A stretch of 64,000 bases of DNA, from positions 35,386,270 through 35,450,269 of the forward strand of contig NC_083560.1 in NCBI RefSeq assembly GCF_019925205.1, in the 5' to 3' direction. Positions within the stretch are counted from its first letter, which is position 1. Every line of letters begins with the position of its first letter. This DNA comes from Metopolophium dirhodum. Lineage: Eukaryota; Arthropoda; Insecta; Hemiptera; Aphididae. The notes under the pieces were generated by a model. It did no database searches. It worked only from the letters and a program-made list of their open reading frames with translations, and was not told the origin of the DNA. Below, in pieces: positions 28,165 to 37,143 of this stretch. A program made the translations under genes and the position numbers.

Positions 28165-28884
28165 TTAATTAAAATATTTTATTAAATTCGCGTATCCTTG
28201 TTTCCTCAAAACCATATTGAATATACACTTCGTGAACCTCACGTCCATTTTCGGGTCGTGAGCGTAAGTCATTCTATGTTTTTTTGGACACATTATACTG
28301 TGAGTTTCCTCCAAATTCAACATTCTACCATTTTTCCCAAATGAACCTATTTCATATTTAAATATAATTTCTTTTGTCTTTAGTTTTTCTAATTTAATTG
28401 TAAATTCTTTTGTAAGATGTTCATCATAACAAGTTATATTCAAAATTTCAAATTTATCTATTTCCATTCTTTGCAAAATGTTCCTATCAGAATGCCCATT
28501 CCACACTACTATTACGTTTATTTTATCTCCCATTGAAATATATCTTTCAATATATTCTGGTTTTAAATTATTTAAACTAGAAGTCATACTTTTTTCGAGT
28601 TGCGCTAAACAAGCCTCCTGTAGTACCTGTTTACAGCTTAGTATCCGCTTGATTTCCCTTTTGGCCAACAGTAATTCATGAACTTTCATTTCTCTTACTT
28701 GTTCATGAAGTGGCAAAAGTAGCGGTCTCCCTTCTAGCTTTCGAATTTTGCACTTGTTCAGGCTGTTCGAAATTGCTCCGGATATTACCACTATACTCGT
28801 TCTATTCATCATGGTGAACTCAAAATCCATGATTACGAATTTGACTTCCTTTCTATTGTAAAATTTATTATTAAATTTTAACAT
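28165..28884 (-). CDS. Putative DEDDh 3'-5' exonuclease (DnaQ-like)
   Basis: 239 residues from an ATG at 28884. All DEDDh motifs are visible: D20 and E22 in VIMDFEFT followed by the strand SIVVISGAIS (Exo I), D133 in VVWNGHSDRNIL (Exo II), and H209-x4-D214 in YAHDPKMDVRFT (Exo III). In this family these residues bind two metal ions and drive 3'-5' removal of nucleotides. About 100 mostly helical residues separate motifs I and II, longer than usual. The ORF lies downstream of env. A possible acceptor, AG at 28854-28853, would join the shared leader in frame at residue 12; Met19 (AATCATGG context) is another possible start. Role is unknown: reverse-transcription proofreading or nucleic acid trimming are guesses. 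A catalytically dead relative such as a MAEL-type domain is less likely because all five residues are kept. Confidence 0.65.
   Translation of the reverse strand: MLKFNNKFYNRKEVKFVIMDFEFTMMNRTSIVVISGAISNSLNKCKIRKLEGRPLLLPLHEQVREMKVHELLLAKREIKRILSCKQVLQEACLAQLEKSMTSSLNNLKPEYIERYISMGDKINVIVVWNGHSDRNILQRMEIDKFEILNITCYDEHLTKEFTIKLEKLKTKEIIFKYEIGSFGKNGRMLNLEETHSIMCPKKHRMTYAHDPKMDVRFTKCIFNMVLRKQGYANLIKYFN
28853..28854 (-). other. Candidate splice acceptor for the exonuclease-like ORF
   Basis: Minus strand TTTTACAATAG|AAAGG; exon would start at 28852 with one base before the next full codon, the phase left by the leader donor. This ORF also has its own ATG upstream, so splicing to it is less compelling than for the others. 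Confidence 0.35.
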
Positions 28885-28903
28885 TTATTTCATATTATAT
28901 TAT

Positions 28904-28935
<32 letters not shown>

Positions 28936-29063
28936 TATTATTCTTATTATTTCTTATATACTTATCCTTATAATGATTGTTAATATTATCGTTTATATTT
29001 TATAGTATATCATTTTAATACTTAACTTACATATTATATTATTTATTATGTATTAATTATATT

Positions 29064-30975
29064 TTACTTTATTTGCGGTAATACGCTTTGTGCCTGTTCC
29101 ACTTGAATAACACCTTTAGCTGTGTTACTTGCGGTTTCCGCATAAAACTTACTTTTTCCCATTCGTACCATTTCATACCGAGGTTGCCTTAACGAAGTTA
29201 GTTTACATTTATATGTTATATATATTACAAATAGTAACATTAATGAGAATACTAATAATCCTATCGTTAGATACAACAAATAGTTGCGCTTATCGTTTAT
29301 TATGTCCTGTCCCGACTGTTTTTCTATTTCACTATCTATCATGTCCTGTACCTCGTCAAGTGAATGTGCTATTTCGTGAATTTGCTCTAGTTTGTGATTA
29401 TCTTCCTTAATTACTAACCTAGGTAGGTTTATATTTTTTATTTTACTAGGAATCGTAAATACTAAACTTCCCGATCCTATTTGTGGAATAAAATTTACGT
29501 AGTATTTAGATTTTATATACTGGGTCGGATTCAAAATTATATCATTTCCGTATGCCCTACAATCTGGAGTCAGTGTAATCAATCCTTGATTTTTTATCTT
29601 TTGTATATACGGTTCCGTATTTCCCCGACATGCAATAGTTAATGTTTCGCCTCTAGTCGTATATATCCACGTATTTGCGTACCTTAATTTATAAAAAATG
29701 TCTTTTGATAAAATCAACACTCCTGCCTCACATGTTTCTGGTAATATATCTGGGTTTTTAAATAACGATATTTCGCATGGGTTTTTATTATTTGAATGAA
29801 CAACAGGTGAAAATTCTGGACATATTGTAAACATTTCTGTTTCTGTGCAATGTAATAGTTGCGTTTCAGTAAAAGTTGTATATTGTTCACGATTTTTCGT
29901 AATCCCTACATATTGGAATTCTGGCTTAAGAATAATGCTATGGTTTTTATCCAACACTCCGTTTATAGTTGTTTTTACAGGTTGTGGTATTGGTAATATT
30001 TTATATAACGTTAGCTCTAATTCTGTTACCAGTGGTATTTTAATTACAAAAACTATCTGATTTCCACTATAGAATACTGCCATTTTAGTGATTTTACTTA
30101 ATTCGTATATTTCGCTTGGGTTAGTACCCTTAGGTAAATTCAAATTAATTGGTAATTTTAATTTAATTTGCGTTAAATGATTCGCCAACTCGCGTGGTGT
30201 CATTAAACTAGGGTGTAATACTCCCGTTCTTGCTGCCGAAATTACCGAATTTATCGTTGTTGTTTCATACGAATATTGTGCAATTAATGCTGTGAATATA
30301 CCGTGTATTCTATTAGACAAAATTAACGTTTCAAGTGTATTTGTTTTATTAACTAGTTCTCCAATTTTTGCTGAAATTGTTTCTTGTTTGTTTACCAATT
30401 CCTCATATAATTTATTCATTTCCCCTGATGTCGAACTTATACCTTTCACTGCTGACTTAACTACCGTGGTCTGATCTTTAAGTACATGTAACATGCGTTC
30501 GTTAGTTTTTTCTATTTTATTTATTTCTTCTATTGATTCCCTCGCACAATCATCATCGCATACTCCGAACAATGTTTTCATTGCTGACCCTACGAAATTA
30601 ATTAATCCCCGTTTTCTCCTATTTATTTCTGTGGTCGTTTCTCCTACATGCTCTGTATATCTGCCTATCGACTCGTACATTTTCTCCCGTTGGACCGAAA
30701 TTTCTTGGAACATAATCTTAAAAATATTATCAAGCCGTGAGCATATTTCGTATGCCGACATATTAGCTTTACAAAGGTTAGACATTATATTTATTTCTGC
30801 GTACAGTTTATCGTGTCTACTATCGTAATTTTGCAATGGCAAATAAGTGATTAATTGCCATGTAGCACCTGTTAAACGTACCATCCCATAGTTCTCGTAA
30901 TACATCATTGTTTGATTTCTAAATTCGTCCACTGTATACGGTAGCTGTCCTTGACCCATTGTTATTAAAATAAAC
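29064..30975 (-). CDS. env: Envelope glycoprotein, Baculo_F/errantivirus type
   Basis: The open frame runs from an ATG at 30989 (641 codons); I start the feature at the predicted acceptor (exon base 30975). Numbered from that ATG: a conserved N-terminal block with GATWQLITYLPL (41-52), furin-type RRKR (124-127), then GLINFVGSAMKTLFG, which resembles the fusion-peptide start of insect errantivirus Env and baculovirus F proteins, a long helical ectodomain, an anchor at about 570-593 and a basic tail of some 48 residues. Residues 1-15 alone make a poor signal peptide, and the first ATG has weak context, while Met11 (AACAATGG) is better. An acceptor inside codon 5 would attach the hydrophobic leader instead. 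The frame is open throughout, so a membrane fusion protein could still be made. Role in cell entry is from family knowledge. Confidence 0.9.
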
Positions 30976-30977
30976 CT
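30976..30977 (-). other. Predicted splice acceptor for env
   Basis: Minus strand ATAATTTTAG|G. The exon begins at 30975 with one base completing a codon, matching the two bases left by the leader donor, so the junction codon would be ATG. In errantiviruses env is made from a spliced RNA, which supports an acceptor here. Confidence 0.7.
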
Positions 30978-31026
30978 AAAATTATACATAATATATATTA
31001 GTTTCTAACTTATGTAAATTTTCCCT

Positions 31027-31288
31027 TTAGCATATATATCCCATGTCTTCCCCTCTCGGTTCTGGTTTCTCCAAATATGAAATTCTGCTGTCACAATGCA
31101 TAAAGAATTTCATCCATTTATCTCCATTTGGCCATGTGTACGACCTTTCCTTTTTTTCTTTGAAACAATTAAGTGCCGTACTCGCCATACGTTTGAGAAT
31201 TACTAATTGTTCTATTGACTCGTTCCCTGTCAGATCCGGAGGTTGCTCGTTCTCGTAGAATATTGTTGCAACACCCACCGGTCTCTCG
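31027..31288 (-). CDS. Truncated paralogue of the upstream accessory ORF
   Basis: About 86 codons from the candidate exon start. RPVGVATIF, then PP, T, E(S)IEQL and DSRI line up with RPVGVATII, PP, T, E(T)DEQL and DSRI in the C-terminal half of the ORF at 31413-32100, so the two arose by duplication. The N-terminal half is absent here. No ATG opens the frame: it could start only at GTG (31278), unlikely in an animal, or follow an acceptor. The AG at 31290-31289 is in leader phase. The acceptor homologous to the paralogue's (AATTGTAG|GAAT, 31315-31314) leads, in that phase, to a stop after a few codons, so the copy may be decaying. Upstream the frame stays open through an A17 run (31334-31350). 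Function unknown. Confidence 0.5.
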
Positions 31289-31290
31289 CT
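31289..31290 (-). other. Candidate splice acceptor for the truncated paralogue
   Basis: Minus strand GACATTGACAG|C; exon base 31288 is in the leader phase. It was chosen because it fits the phase, so it is weak evidence on its own. Confidence 0.3.
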
Positions 31291-31412
31291 GTCAATGTCA
31301 ACAATTAATATTCCTACAATTACAACACACCACTTTTTTTTTTTTTTTTTACATTCTATTCCTTTAATTCCTATTAATATCTTAATTAATATTTTTATTC
31401 TAATGCCTTAAT

Positions 31413-32100
31413 CTATCCATCACTATCCGTGAAACTATCTAATTCTGACATATTACTATTTACATTATCATTTATTCTACTATCTAATTCCATTTCTGCA
31501 CGTATTTTACATATTTCCCATAATTCTAAATCTAAATTTTCATTATTCTCGTAAAATTCTTCTTGAACACGCTCCGCTAGGTTTATTAATGTCCTTAATT
31601 GTTCGTCTGTCTCCTCTCTTGTTATGATTGGTGGTACTAATTGCTGGAATATTATAGTGGCCACGCCTACCGGTCTAGCGTCATTTTGAACCCGCAGTGG
31701 TCGATCTATCGCCCGGTGGTATTGAAAAGGTAGATCTGAGACAAACTGGTTGTTTGGTATGTAGAACTGTCCTATCAACCATCTACAAAAATTCGCCATT
31801 TTCGCTTGCCTTTGGTTTGTAGTATCGATACCGTCCAGTCCACCATACTGTCCATTTATTAATGCGTCGAATGAATGTCGTTCTCTGTAGATGAACGGTT
31901 CTACCCCCATATATCTAAACAACTCTCTCTCTTTTATGTATTGCCCTTTTCTTTTCAATACCGCCACCAACAATCGACCCCCTGCCCGTTCAACCAAAGC
32001 TAGTTCGTACACCGGTTCTGACCATTCCCTACCATTTAGCACTATGCCTTGTATTGTTCCGTCCGTGTCATTTGTTAGGATTGTTCTTATTTGTTCATTC
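31413..32100 (-). CDS. Accessory ORF of unknown function (about 228 residues)
   Basis: I do not recognise this protein. Open from a predicted exon start at 32100; there is no ATG at the 5' end, and the frame would otherwise need GTG at 32042. It has no signal peptide or membrane segment, is rich in charged residues, and ends in an acidic tail (SELDSFTDSDG). Its later part (RPVGVATII ... EQL ... DSRI) is duplicated in the ORF at 31027-31288. The near-N-terminal LNGRE also occurs in the ORF at 32218-32968, perhaps by chance. It lies between a membrane glycoprotein and env, in the region of retroviral accessory genes; a cytoplasmic accessory role is a guess. Confidence 0.65.
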
Positions 32101-32102
32101 CT
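32101..32102 (-). other. Predicted splice acceptor for the 31413-32100 ORF
   Basis: Minus strand AAAATTGTAG|G, just downstream of an in-frame stop. Exon base 32100 completes a codon in the leader phase and the junction codon would be ATG. Confidence 0.65.
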
Positions 32103-32217
32103 ACAATTTTATTAATTTTATTAATTTCATATTCCTTAACTATTGATATTCTATTTTAACTTTATTAACTACTTTTAACTTAACTATTTTCAAATAATTA
32201 TATGTTATTTACTATTT

Positions 32218-32968
32218 TCAAAACTCTGTTGTTTCTTCATTCGTGTTATCATTTACTCGGCGTTCAGTTAATGTATAATTACTTTTAATTTTATATCCTA
32301 CTGCCACCAATATTATTGTCACCATAAAAATTATCATTGTATAATTTATTTCATTTCCTTTTTCCTGTTCTGTTCTAATAATATTGTTTGCTGTACTAGA
32401 TTCTACTTTATTTTCGGTTTTTGCGATTACTGTTATATTCTGTTTGTGTCCCTTCATCATTTTAGTATAGACCTTTTTGAAAAAATTTTTTTGATAATAT
32501 TCTTCAATTGACGTTGTTGAATTCCCCCTATCATTAACCATTTGTTTTAAAATTTTATAAACATCGATTTTCGGTGTCGTTGTTTTTTGTAACGTTTCGT
32601 TTTTAGATACTATTAATTTTTTATTTGTTTCTTCATTTGATTTGTTAACTTCGTGTATATATGTTGTTTCGTATTTCTTATCTTTCCCACCTATTAAATT
32701 AATCGTACAAAATTTTTGTAAATAATATGTTCTAGGTGCATTTAACACTTTATCTAATCTAATATAATTATCAGATAATTCGCATTTTATTTGAATAGTT
32801 TCGATATAATTTTTCTCATAGTCCAAATTTGGAATATAAAATTCGTCATCTACTTCTCCCGTGATATTAATAAAATCCAACTGTCCTCTGAGTTTTAATT
32901 CAATTATTTTTCCTATTAGATTTTCACTATCTGCCTCTCGTCCATTGAGCGTTATTGCGATCAAAAAC
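32218..32968 (-). CDS. Predicted single-pass membrane glycoprotein, accessory
   Basis: I do not recognise the family. About 249 codons from the predicted exon start at 32968. Numbered from the TTG at 32964: residues 1-207 look extracellular, with NxS/T sites at about 33, 108, 122, 148 and 176 (NYT at 207 borders the membrane) and three cysteines (61, 86 and a lone pattern otherwise); a hydrophobic segment at about 209-223 (IIFMVTIILVAVG) and a short charged tail follow. There is no ATG before Met142, so translation needs either TTG or splicing. An acceptor just upstream would join the shared hydrophobic leader in frame, supplying both start and signal peptide, as proposed for env. It could be a second surface protein or an Env partner; that is inference. 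Confidence 0.6.
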
Positions 32969-32970
32969 CT
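32969..32970 (-). other. Predicted splice acceptor for the membrane glycoprotein ORF
   Basis: Minus strand ATAATATTATAG|G, right after the last in-frame stop. Exon base 32968 is in the leader phase and the junction codon would be ATG. The tract before it is A/T-rich rather than pyrimidine-rich, which is common in insect introns. Confidence 0.65.
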
Positions 32971-33385
32971 ATAATATTATTTTTATTTATTTATCAATTT
33001 ATAGTAATTCTATGTTAGCTGCGCCATGCTTTATTAGTATATTATTAATCTATTAGCAACTTTATGTTAGGTTAGGTTAGGTTAGGTTAGGTTAGGTTAG
33101 GTTTAACCTTCATATTCTGGTATATTGTCATTAAAACTATTTGACACTCCTTGAATTTTGGTCCATAACCAACACAACCTATAATATATATATACTATTT
33201 ATCATTTCACTATGCTACGACGTTCACATCCCACGTCGACTTTTTATTATCAGCATTATGCTATAAATACGATTCGTACTATATTAATTATTTCTACATT
33301 ATCTCTATATACTGTTTCTATTATTATTTTACCGTTTTATTATTTATTTATTATTATAATACATAACCAATTATTTGTGGTATAT
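32971..33385. other. Spacer between pol and the post-pol ORFs
   Basis: 415 AT-rich bases with no supported gene. They hold the GTTAG tract at 33066-33103. An 87-codon plus-strand frame (33212-33475) is AT-rich, overlaps the pol end in antisense and is not credible. Confidence 0.7.
33066..33103 (+). repeat. (TTAGG)n telomere-type microsatellite
   Basis: Seven perfect GTTAG units (33066-33100) plus GTT. This equals (TTAGG)n, the arthropod telomere repeat kept in most insect orders but lost in Diptera. It lies inside the element, so it reflects either capture or local microsatellite growth, not a telomere. Confidence 0.9.
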
Positions 33386-35446
33386 TTAATCATTTTGTTC
33401 GTTATTTTTATCATCGTTTTCGTAATATTTTTTCACGTCGTTTTTGTGTATTGTTACTTTTTTTCGATTTCGTGATATAACTACGTTTTCTGAATCTAAT
33501 ACCTCCAAAATTTCGTATGGTCCCTTCCAAAATGGACTTAACTTATTCCTTTGAGTATGATCTTTGAGTAGTATTAAATTCCCTATCTCTAACGTTTCCG
33601 TTTTTACTTTTTTATCGTAATATTTTTTACTTTTTTCTTTACTTCTAATTAATCTCTCCCTGGCTATGTGATGTGCTTCCTGCAATTTTTGCTTTAAGTC
33701 ATAAACGTAATCGTCATAATTATACCTAGGTTCTGGATTTGATTTCAACTTAACTGGAATATTAATCTCCCTACCATACAACAACGCGTACGGTTGATAT
33801 TTCGTGGATGTATGCTCCGTTGAATTATATACGAACATTGCGTAAGGTAACAGCTCATCCCAATTGTCTAAACTTTTGCTCACATAGTGTCTTAAGTATT
33901 CTGCTAGCGATTTATGACTACGTTCAAGTGCGCCGTTCGAAGTCGGGTGATAAGAAGAAGTCTTAATCTTATTAATTTTTAACAACCTGCATACCTCCGT
34001 AAAAGTTTTACTAAGAAATTCGGTACCTTGGTCTGTCAAAACTGTTTCTGGGATACCATGTATACAAACAAAATTTGTTACAAATGCTTTAGCTACTACG
34101 TTCGCTGTATGACACTGTAAAGGTGTACCTAAACTAAACTTTGTCAAATCACATTGCATTGTCAATATATAGTTGTTGCCTAACCCCGTTGTAATTAATG
34201 GTCCTACAATGTCTAAAAATATTTTTTCAAATGGTTTTGTACTCGTTGTGGTGATAACCATCGGATATTGAATATGTTTGTTAGTATTTTTATTTGTTTG
34301 ACAAGCTGCACAGTTTTTTATATACTCCTTCACTTCGTGTTTTAAATTTGGCCAATTAAACTGTTTCTTTATTTTTTTCATTGTTCTAGTAACTCCACCA
34401 TGCCCCCCTAGTTTCGAATCGTGGAATTGTTTAAAAATAATTAATTTCTCTTCCTCACTGAATTCGAACTTGGTGCAAATTATTATTTCTATATTTGTAT
34501 TACGAAAAATGTATCTTATCATTGACCTAATTTTAGCCCAATCTAGTCCGTCTTGTCGTCCTAATTGATTCATTGCTAATTTAGTTAACGAATGTTTTTC
34601 ACAAAAATGTTTAAGATTCAATAATACTATGTGCACGTTTTCATACGTAGTTAATTGTTTTTGTTTTGTTTTTGTTATTAAAAATATTATGTATCTATCC
34701 CCATTTTTGAATTTTACTACGTCATCCAAATCTTTATTAGATTTCAACTTTTTGTCACGCCCGAATCGTGTTTTTAATTCGTAATTAATACCTGATCTAA
34801 AATTATAATATTTTTCTATTTCCGATACTATACTATATTCTGACGGTGAGTCTATTAACTCACCGTGTACTTCTTTAACATTTTTATTACTAATTATTGT
34901 AGTTTCTAATTTTTCTAGAAAGTTCGTATAACTTTCATCTTTAATTTCGCTAATATTATACATTCGCGATAGTGCATCAACATTAGTGTTTAATTTTCCC
35001 ATTTTATAAATTATTTCATAATTATATTGTTCCAGTTCGATACGCCATCTTGCTAATCTAGATAACGGATCTTTTAAATTAAATAACCAAGATAACGGTC
35101 TATGGTCTGTTAGTATTGTAAACTTCCTACCATACAAGTACGGCCGGAATGTTTTTACGCCGAATATAATCGCTAAACATTCTAATTCTGTAGCTGAATA
35201 ATTACATTCTGCTTTATTTAAAGTTCTCGAACTATAAGCTATTGGTAAATCCGATCCTACTGTACCTTGAGATAAAATTGCTCCTAATGCTTTACCACTA
35301 GCATCTGTCGTAAGTATAAATTGTTGTGTAAAGTCGGGATATTGCAAAATTGGTTCTGAACAAAGTATTTCTTTTAATTTATCAAAAGCTTTCTGACAAT
35401 TTTCATCCCAATTAAACTTTACATCTTTTCTCAGTAGTTTCACCAT
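33386..35446 (-). CDS. pol: Pol, downstream part: RNase H and integrase (after frameshift)
   Basis: 686 codons from the ATG at 35446; the frame is already open upstream to the lesion at 35505-35509. RNase H: D48 (TTDAS), E89 (YSATELEC), D114 (ILTDHRPL), D157 (VDALSR). Integrase: HHCC finger H342, H349, C379, C382; catalytic D412 (FLDIVGP), D472 (LTDQGTEF) and E508 (NGALERS), with 35 residues between the last two; GPY motif at 642-644. All catalytic residues are present. RNase H removes genomic RNA during reverse transcription; integrase inserts the DNA, here making a 4-bp duplication. The ATG at 35446 is simply the first after the break and not a natural start: the part is normally made within Gag-Pol. 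Acidic, Asn-rich C-terminus. Confidence 0.95.
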   Translation of the reverse strand: MVKLLRKDVKFNWDENCQKAFDKLKEILCSEPILQYPDFTQQFILTTDASGKALGAILSQGTVGSDLPIAYSSRTLNKAECNYSATELECLAIIFGVKTFRPYLYGRKFTILTDHRPLSWLFNLKDPLSRLARWRIELEQYNYEIIYKMGKLNTNVDALSRMYNISEIKDESYTNFLEKLETTIISNKNVKEVHGELIDSPSEYSIVSEIEKYYNFRSGINYELKTRFGRDKKLKSNKDLDDVVKFKNGDRYIIFLITKTKQKQLTTYENVHIVLLNLKHFCEKHSLTKLAMNQLGRQDGLDWAKIRSMIRYIFRNTNIEIIICTKFEFSEEEKLIIFKQFHDSKLGGHGGVTRTMKKIKKQFNWPNLKHEVKEYIKNCAACQTNKNTNKHIQYPMVITTTSTKPFEKIFLDIVGPLITTGLGNNYILTMQCDLTKFSLGTPLQCHTANVVAKAFVTNFVCIHGIPETVLTDQGTEFLSKTFTEVCRLLKINKIKTSSYHPTSNGALERSHKSLAEYLRHYVSKSLDNWDELLPYAMFVYNSTEHTSTKYQPYALLYGREINIPVKLKSNPEPRYNYDDYVYDLKQKLQEAHHIARERLIRSKEKSKKYYDKKVKTETLEIGNLILLKDHTQRNKLSPFWKGPYEILEVLDSENVVISRNRKKVTIHKNDVKKYYENDDKNNEQND

Positions 35447-35502
35447 TGGATTAGCTATAGCACTATAATTTTCTATGAACTTGCGATAGTATCCACTAAG
35501 AC

Positions 35503-37143
35503 CTAAAAACTTTTTATTTGCTTAACGTTCTTAGGTACTGGAAAATGCATAACAGCTTCAACTTTCTTTTTATCTGGTTTTATACCCTCATCTGTAATTA
35601 CATGACCTAAAAATAAACATTCCCGTTGTAAAAAACTACATTTATCTGGTTCTATTTTTAGATTATGAATACGTAATCGTTCAAATACGTTAATTAATTT
35701 ATCATTATGATCTTGTAAGTTCTTCGCATATACTATTATGTCATCCAAATAAACTAAACATTTAATTCCTATCAACCCTGACAACACATTCGTCATCATT
35801 TTTTGAAATGTTGCTGGAGCTGAGCTTAAACCCATAACTAAACGTTTAAATTGATAATGACCTTGTCCCGTGGAAAAAGCTGTAAGCTCCTTCGAATCTC
35901 TTGATAATGGAACTTGAAAATAACCTGACTTTAAATCTAATAGACTAAACAGTTGGCATTGCCCCAATTGGTCTAAGATTTCCGTAATATTTGGTAATGG
36001 GTGAAATTCATTTAAAGTTACTTCATTAAGTGCTCTAAAATCTATAACTATTCTGAACTTTTGTTTTCCCGAGGCATCCTCCTTCTTCTTTACTAGTATT
36101 AGAGGTGCATTAAAAGGACTCATTGATCTCTCTATAATTTCGTCTTTCATCATTTGACCTATTTGTCGTTCTATTTCGTCATGTTGTGAAAACGGTAAAC
36201 GGTACGGTTTTTTATAAATTGGTTTTAAATCCTTAGGTACTTTTATTACATGTTCTGCTGCCGTTGTACACGTAAGATTATCCCCCTCTATATGAAAAAT
36301 ATCTGCGTAATTTTCACAAATTCTTATTATTGATTTTCGTTCATCAATATTCAAATGCTCCGTCCTAATCAATGTTTTTATTTTGCTCGCGCGGTCAATG
36401 TCAATTTTGTTGTCATATGCTACGTTATCGATGTGTGCTACTATGTCATCCTCGTATGATATTTTACGGACTTGACCTACATTGATACTTTGCGTCACTT
36501 CCGATATATTCAACACACTTATCGTTATTTTTCCGTTTCTAACTGTATTATAAATATTCGCGCAATATACATCTGGTGATAACTCTTGTTTATTAATTAA
36601 TATATTTTTATTATTCATTGCTTTATTTGCGATATCTATTTCCACTACTGTTTCCGAACGTGGTTTTAAAATAAAGCATACACTGTTTTCGTTTTCTACT
36701 TTATTTTCATTTATTGTTATCGTATTGTTAGCTATATCTATAACTGCGTGATTATCCATCAAAAACTTGTGTCCCAATATGCCTTCTCCTTCTATTGGAA
36801 ACGTTTTGTTTACTACATAAAATTCTGTTTCGAATGCTGTTTTATTTATTATTAAATATATTTTTGCTTTACCTATTGTTGAGACTATTTTTTCATTAAT
36901 ACCTTTTAAATAAATCTTGTCTTTTTCGTTAATTTCTGTATCCCCCTTTAGTGCATTAATTTTAATGATATTTAATTCCGCCCCCGTGTCTACTAATAAT
37001 TTAATTTGTTCCTTATTAAAACTAGGTGATTTTAAAGTAATGTGATTTTCTATTAATTTAGTTGTGATGTGAAAACATCGTTTTGTGGCGATTGCATTAT
37101 CTCTTGGACAAGCCTGACGCCCACTGGAACTTGCCCTTTGGAA
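35503..37143 (-). CDS. pol: Pol, upstream part: protease and reverse transcriptase (ends early at a frameshift)
   Basis: The frame opens just after the slippery site (37143), in -1 relative to gag, and stops at TAG 35505-35503. There is no ATG until 36777, as expected for a part made by frameshifting. The aspartic protease with LLVDTGAE lies before that ATG and ILGHKFL spans it. Numbered from 36777, the reverse transcriptase holds FRIVIDFRAL (241-250), D281 in LLDLKSGYFQV, YLDD (343-346) and FLGHVI (389-394), so the catalytic aspartates are intact. The stop falls in the RT connection region, where one base is missing from a homopolymer and the next frame continues the same protein. Read as it stands, the product is PR-RT without RNase H or integrase. 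Confidence 0.93.
   Translation of the reverse strand, partial: FQRASSSGRQACPRDNAIATKRCFHITTKLIENHITLKSPSFNKEQIKLLVDTGAELNIIKINALKGDTEINEKDKIYLKGINEKIVSTIGKAKIYLIINKTAFETEFYVVNKTFPIEGEGILGHKFLMDNHAVIDIANNTITINENKVENENSVCFILKPRSETVVEIDIANKAMNNKNILINKQELSPDVYCANIYNTVRNGKITISVLNISEVTQSINVGQVRKISYEDDIVAHIDNVAYDNKIDIDRASKIKTLIRTEHLNIDERKSIIRICENYADIFHIEGDNLTCTTAAEHVIKVPKDLKPIYKKPYRLPFSQHDEIERQIGQMMKDEIIERSMSPFNAPLILVKKKEDASGKQKFRIVIDFRALNEVTLNEFHPLPNITEILDQLGQCQLFSLLDLKSGYFQVPLSRDSKELTAFSTGQGHYQFKRLVMGLSSAPATFQKMMTNVLSGLIGIKCLVYLDDIIVYAKNLQDHNDKLINVFERLRIHNLKIEPDKCSFLQRECLFLGHVITDEGIKPDKKKVEAVMHFPVPKNVKQIKSF
35505..35509 (-). other. Frameshift lesion in pol
   Basis: A run of five A on the plus strand (five T in sense). 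The PR-RT frame ends at a TAG formed here, and the RNase H-integrase frame is open from this point. The frame offset equals the loss of a single base. It is either a real inactivating deletion or a homopolymer error in the assembly. Confidence 0.85.

Noticed and set aside
29129..30828. Several plus-strand frames opposite env
   Set aside because: They lie antisense to a well-supported env and have no motif of their own.
32962..32964. TTG start for the glycoprotein ORF (and GTG starts at 32042 and 31278)
   Set aside because: Non-ATG starts are poor in animals; a spliced leader explains all three frames better.
33066..33103. A chromosome end or interstitial telomere
   Set aside because: Only seven units, wholly inside an intact transposable element flanked by satellite on both sides.
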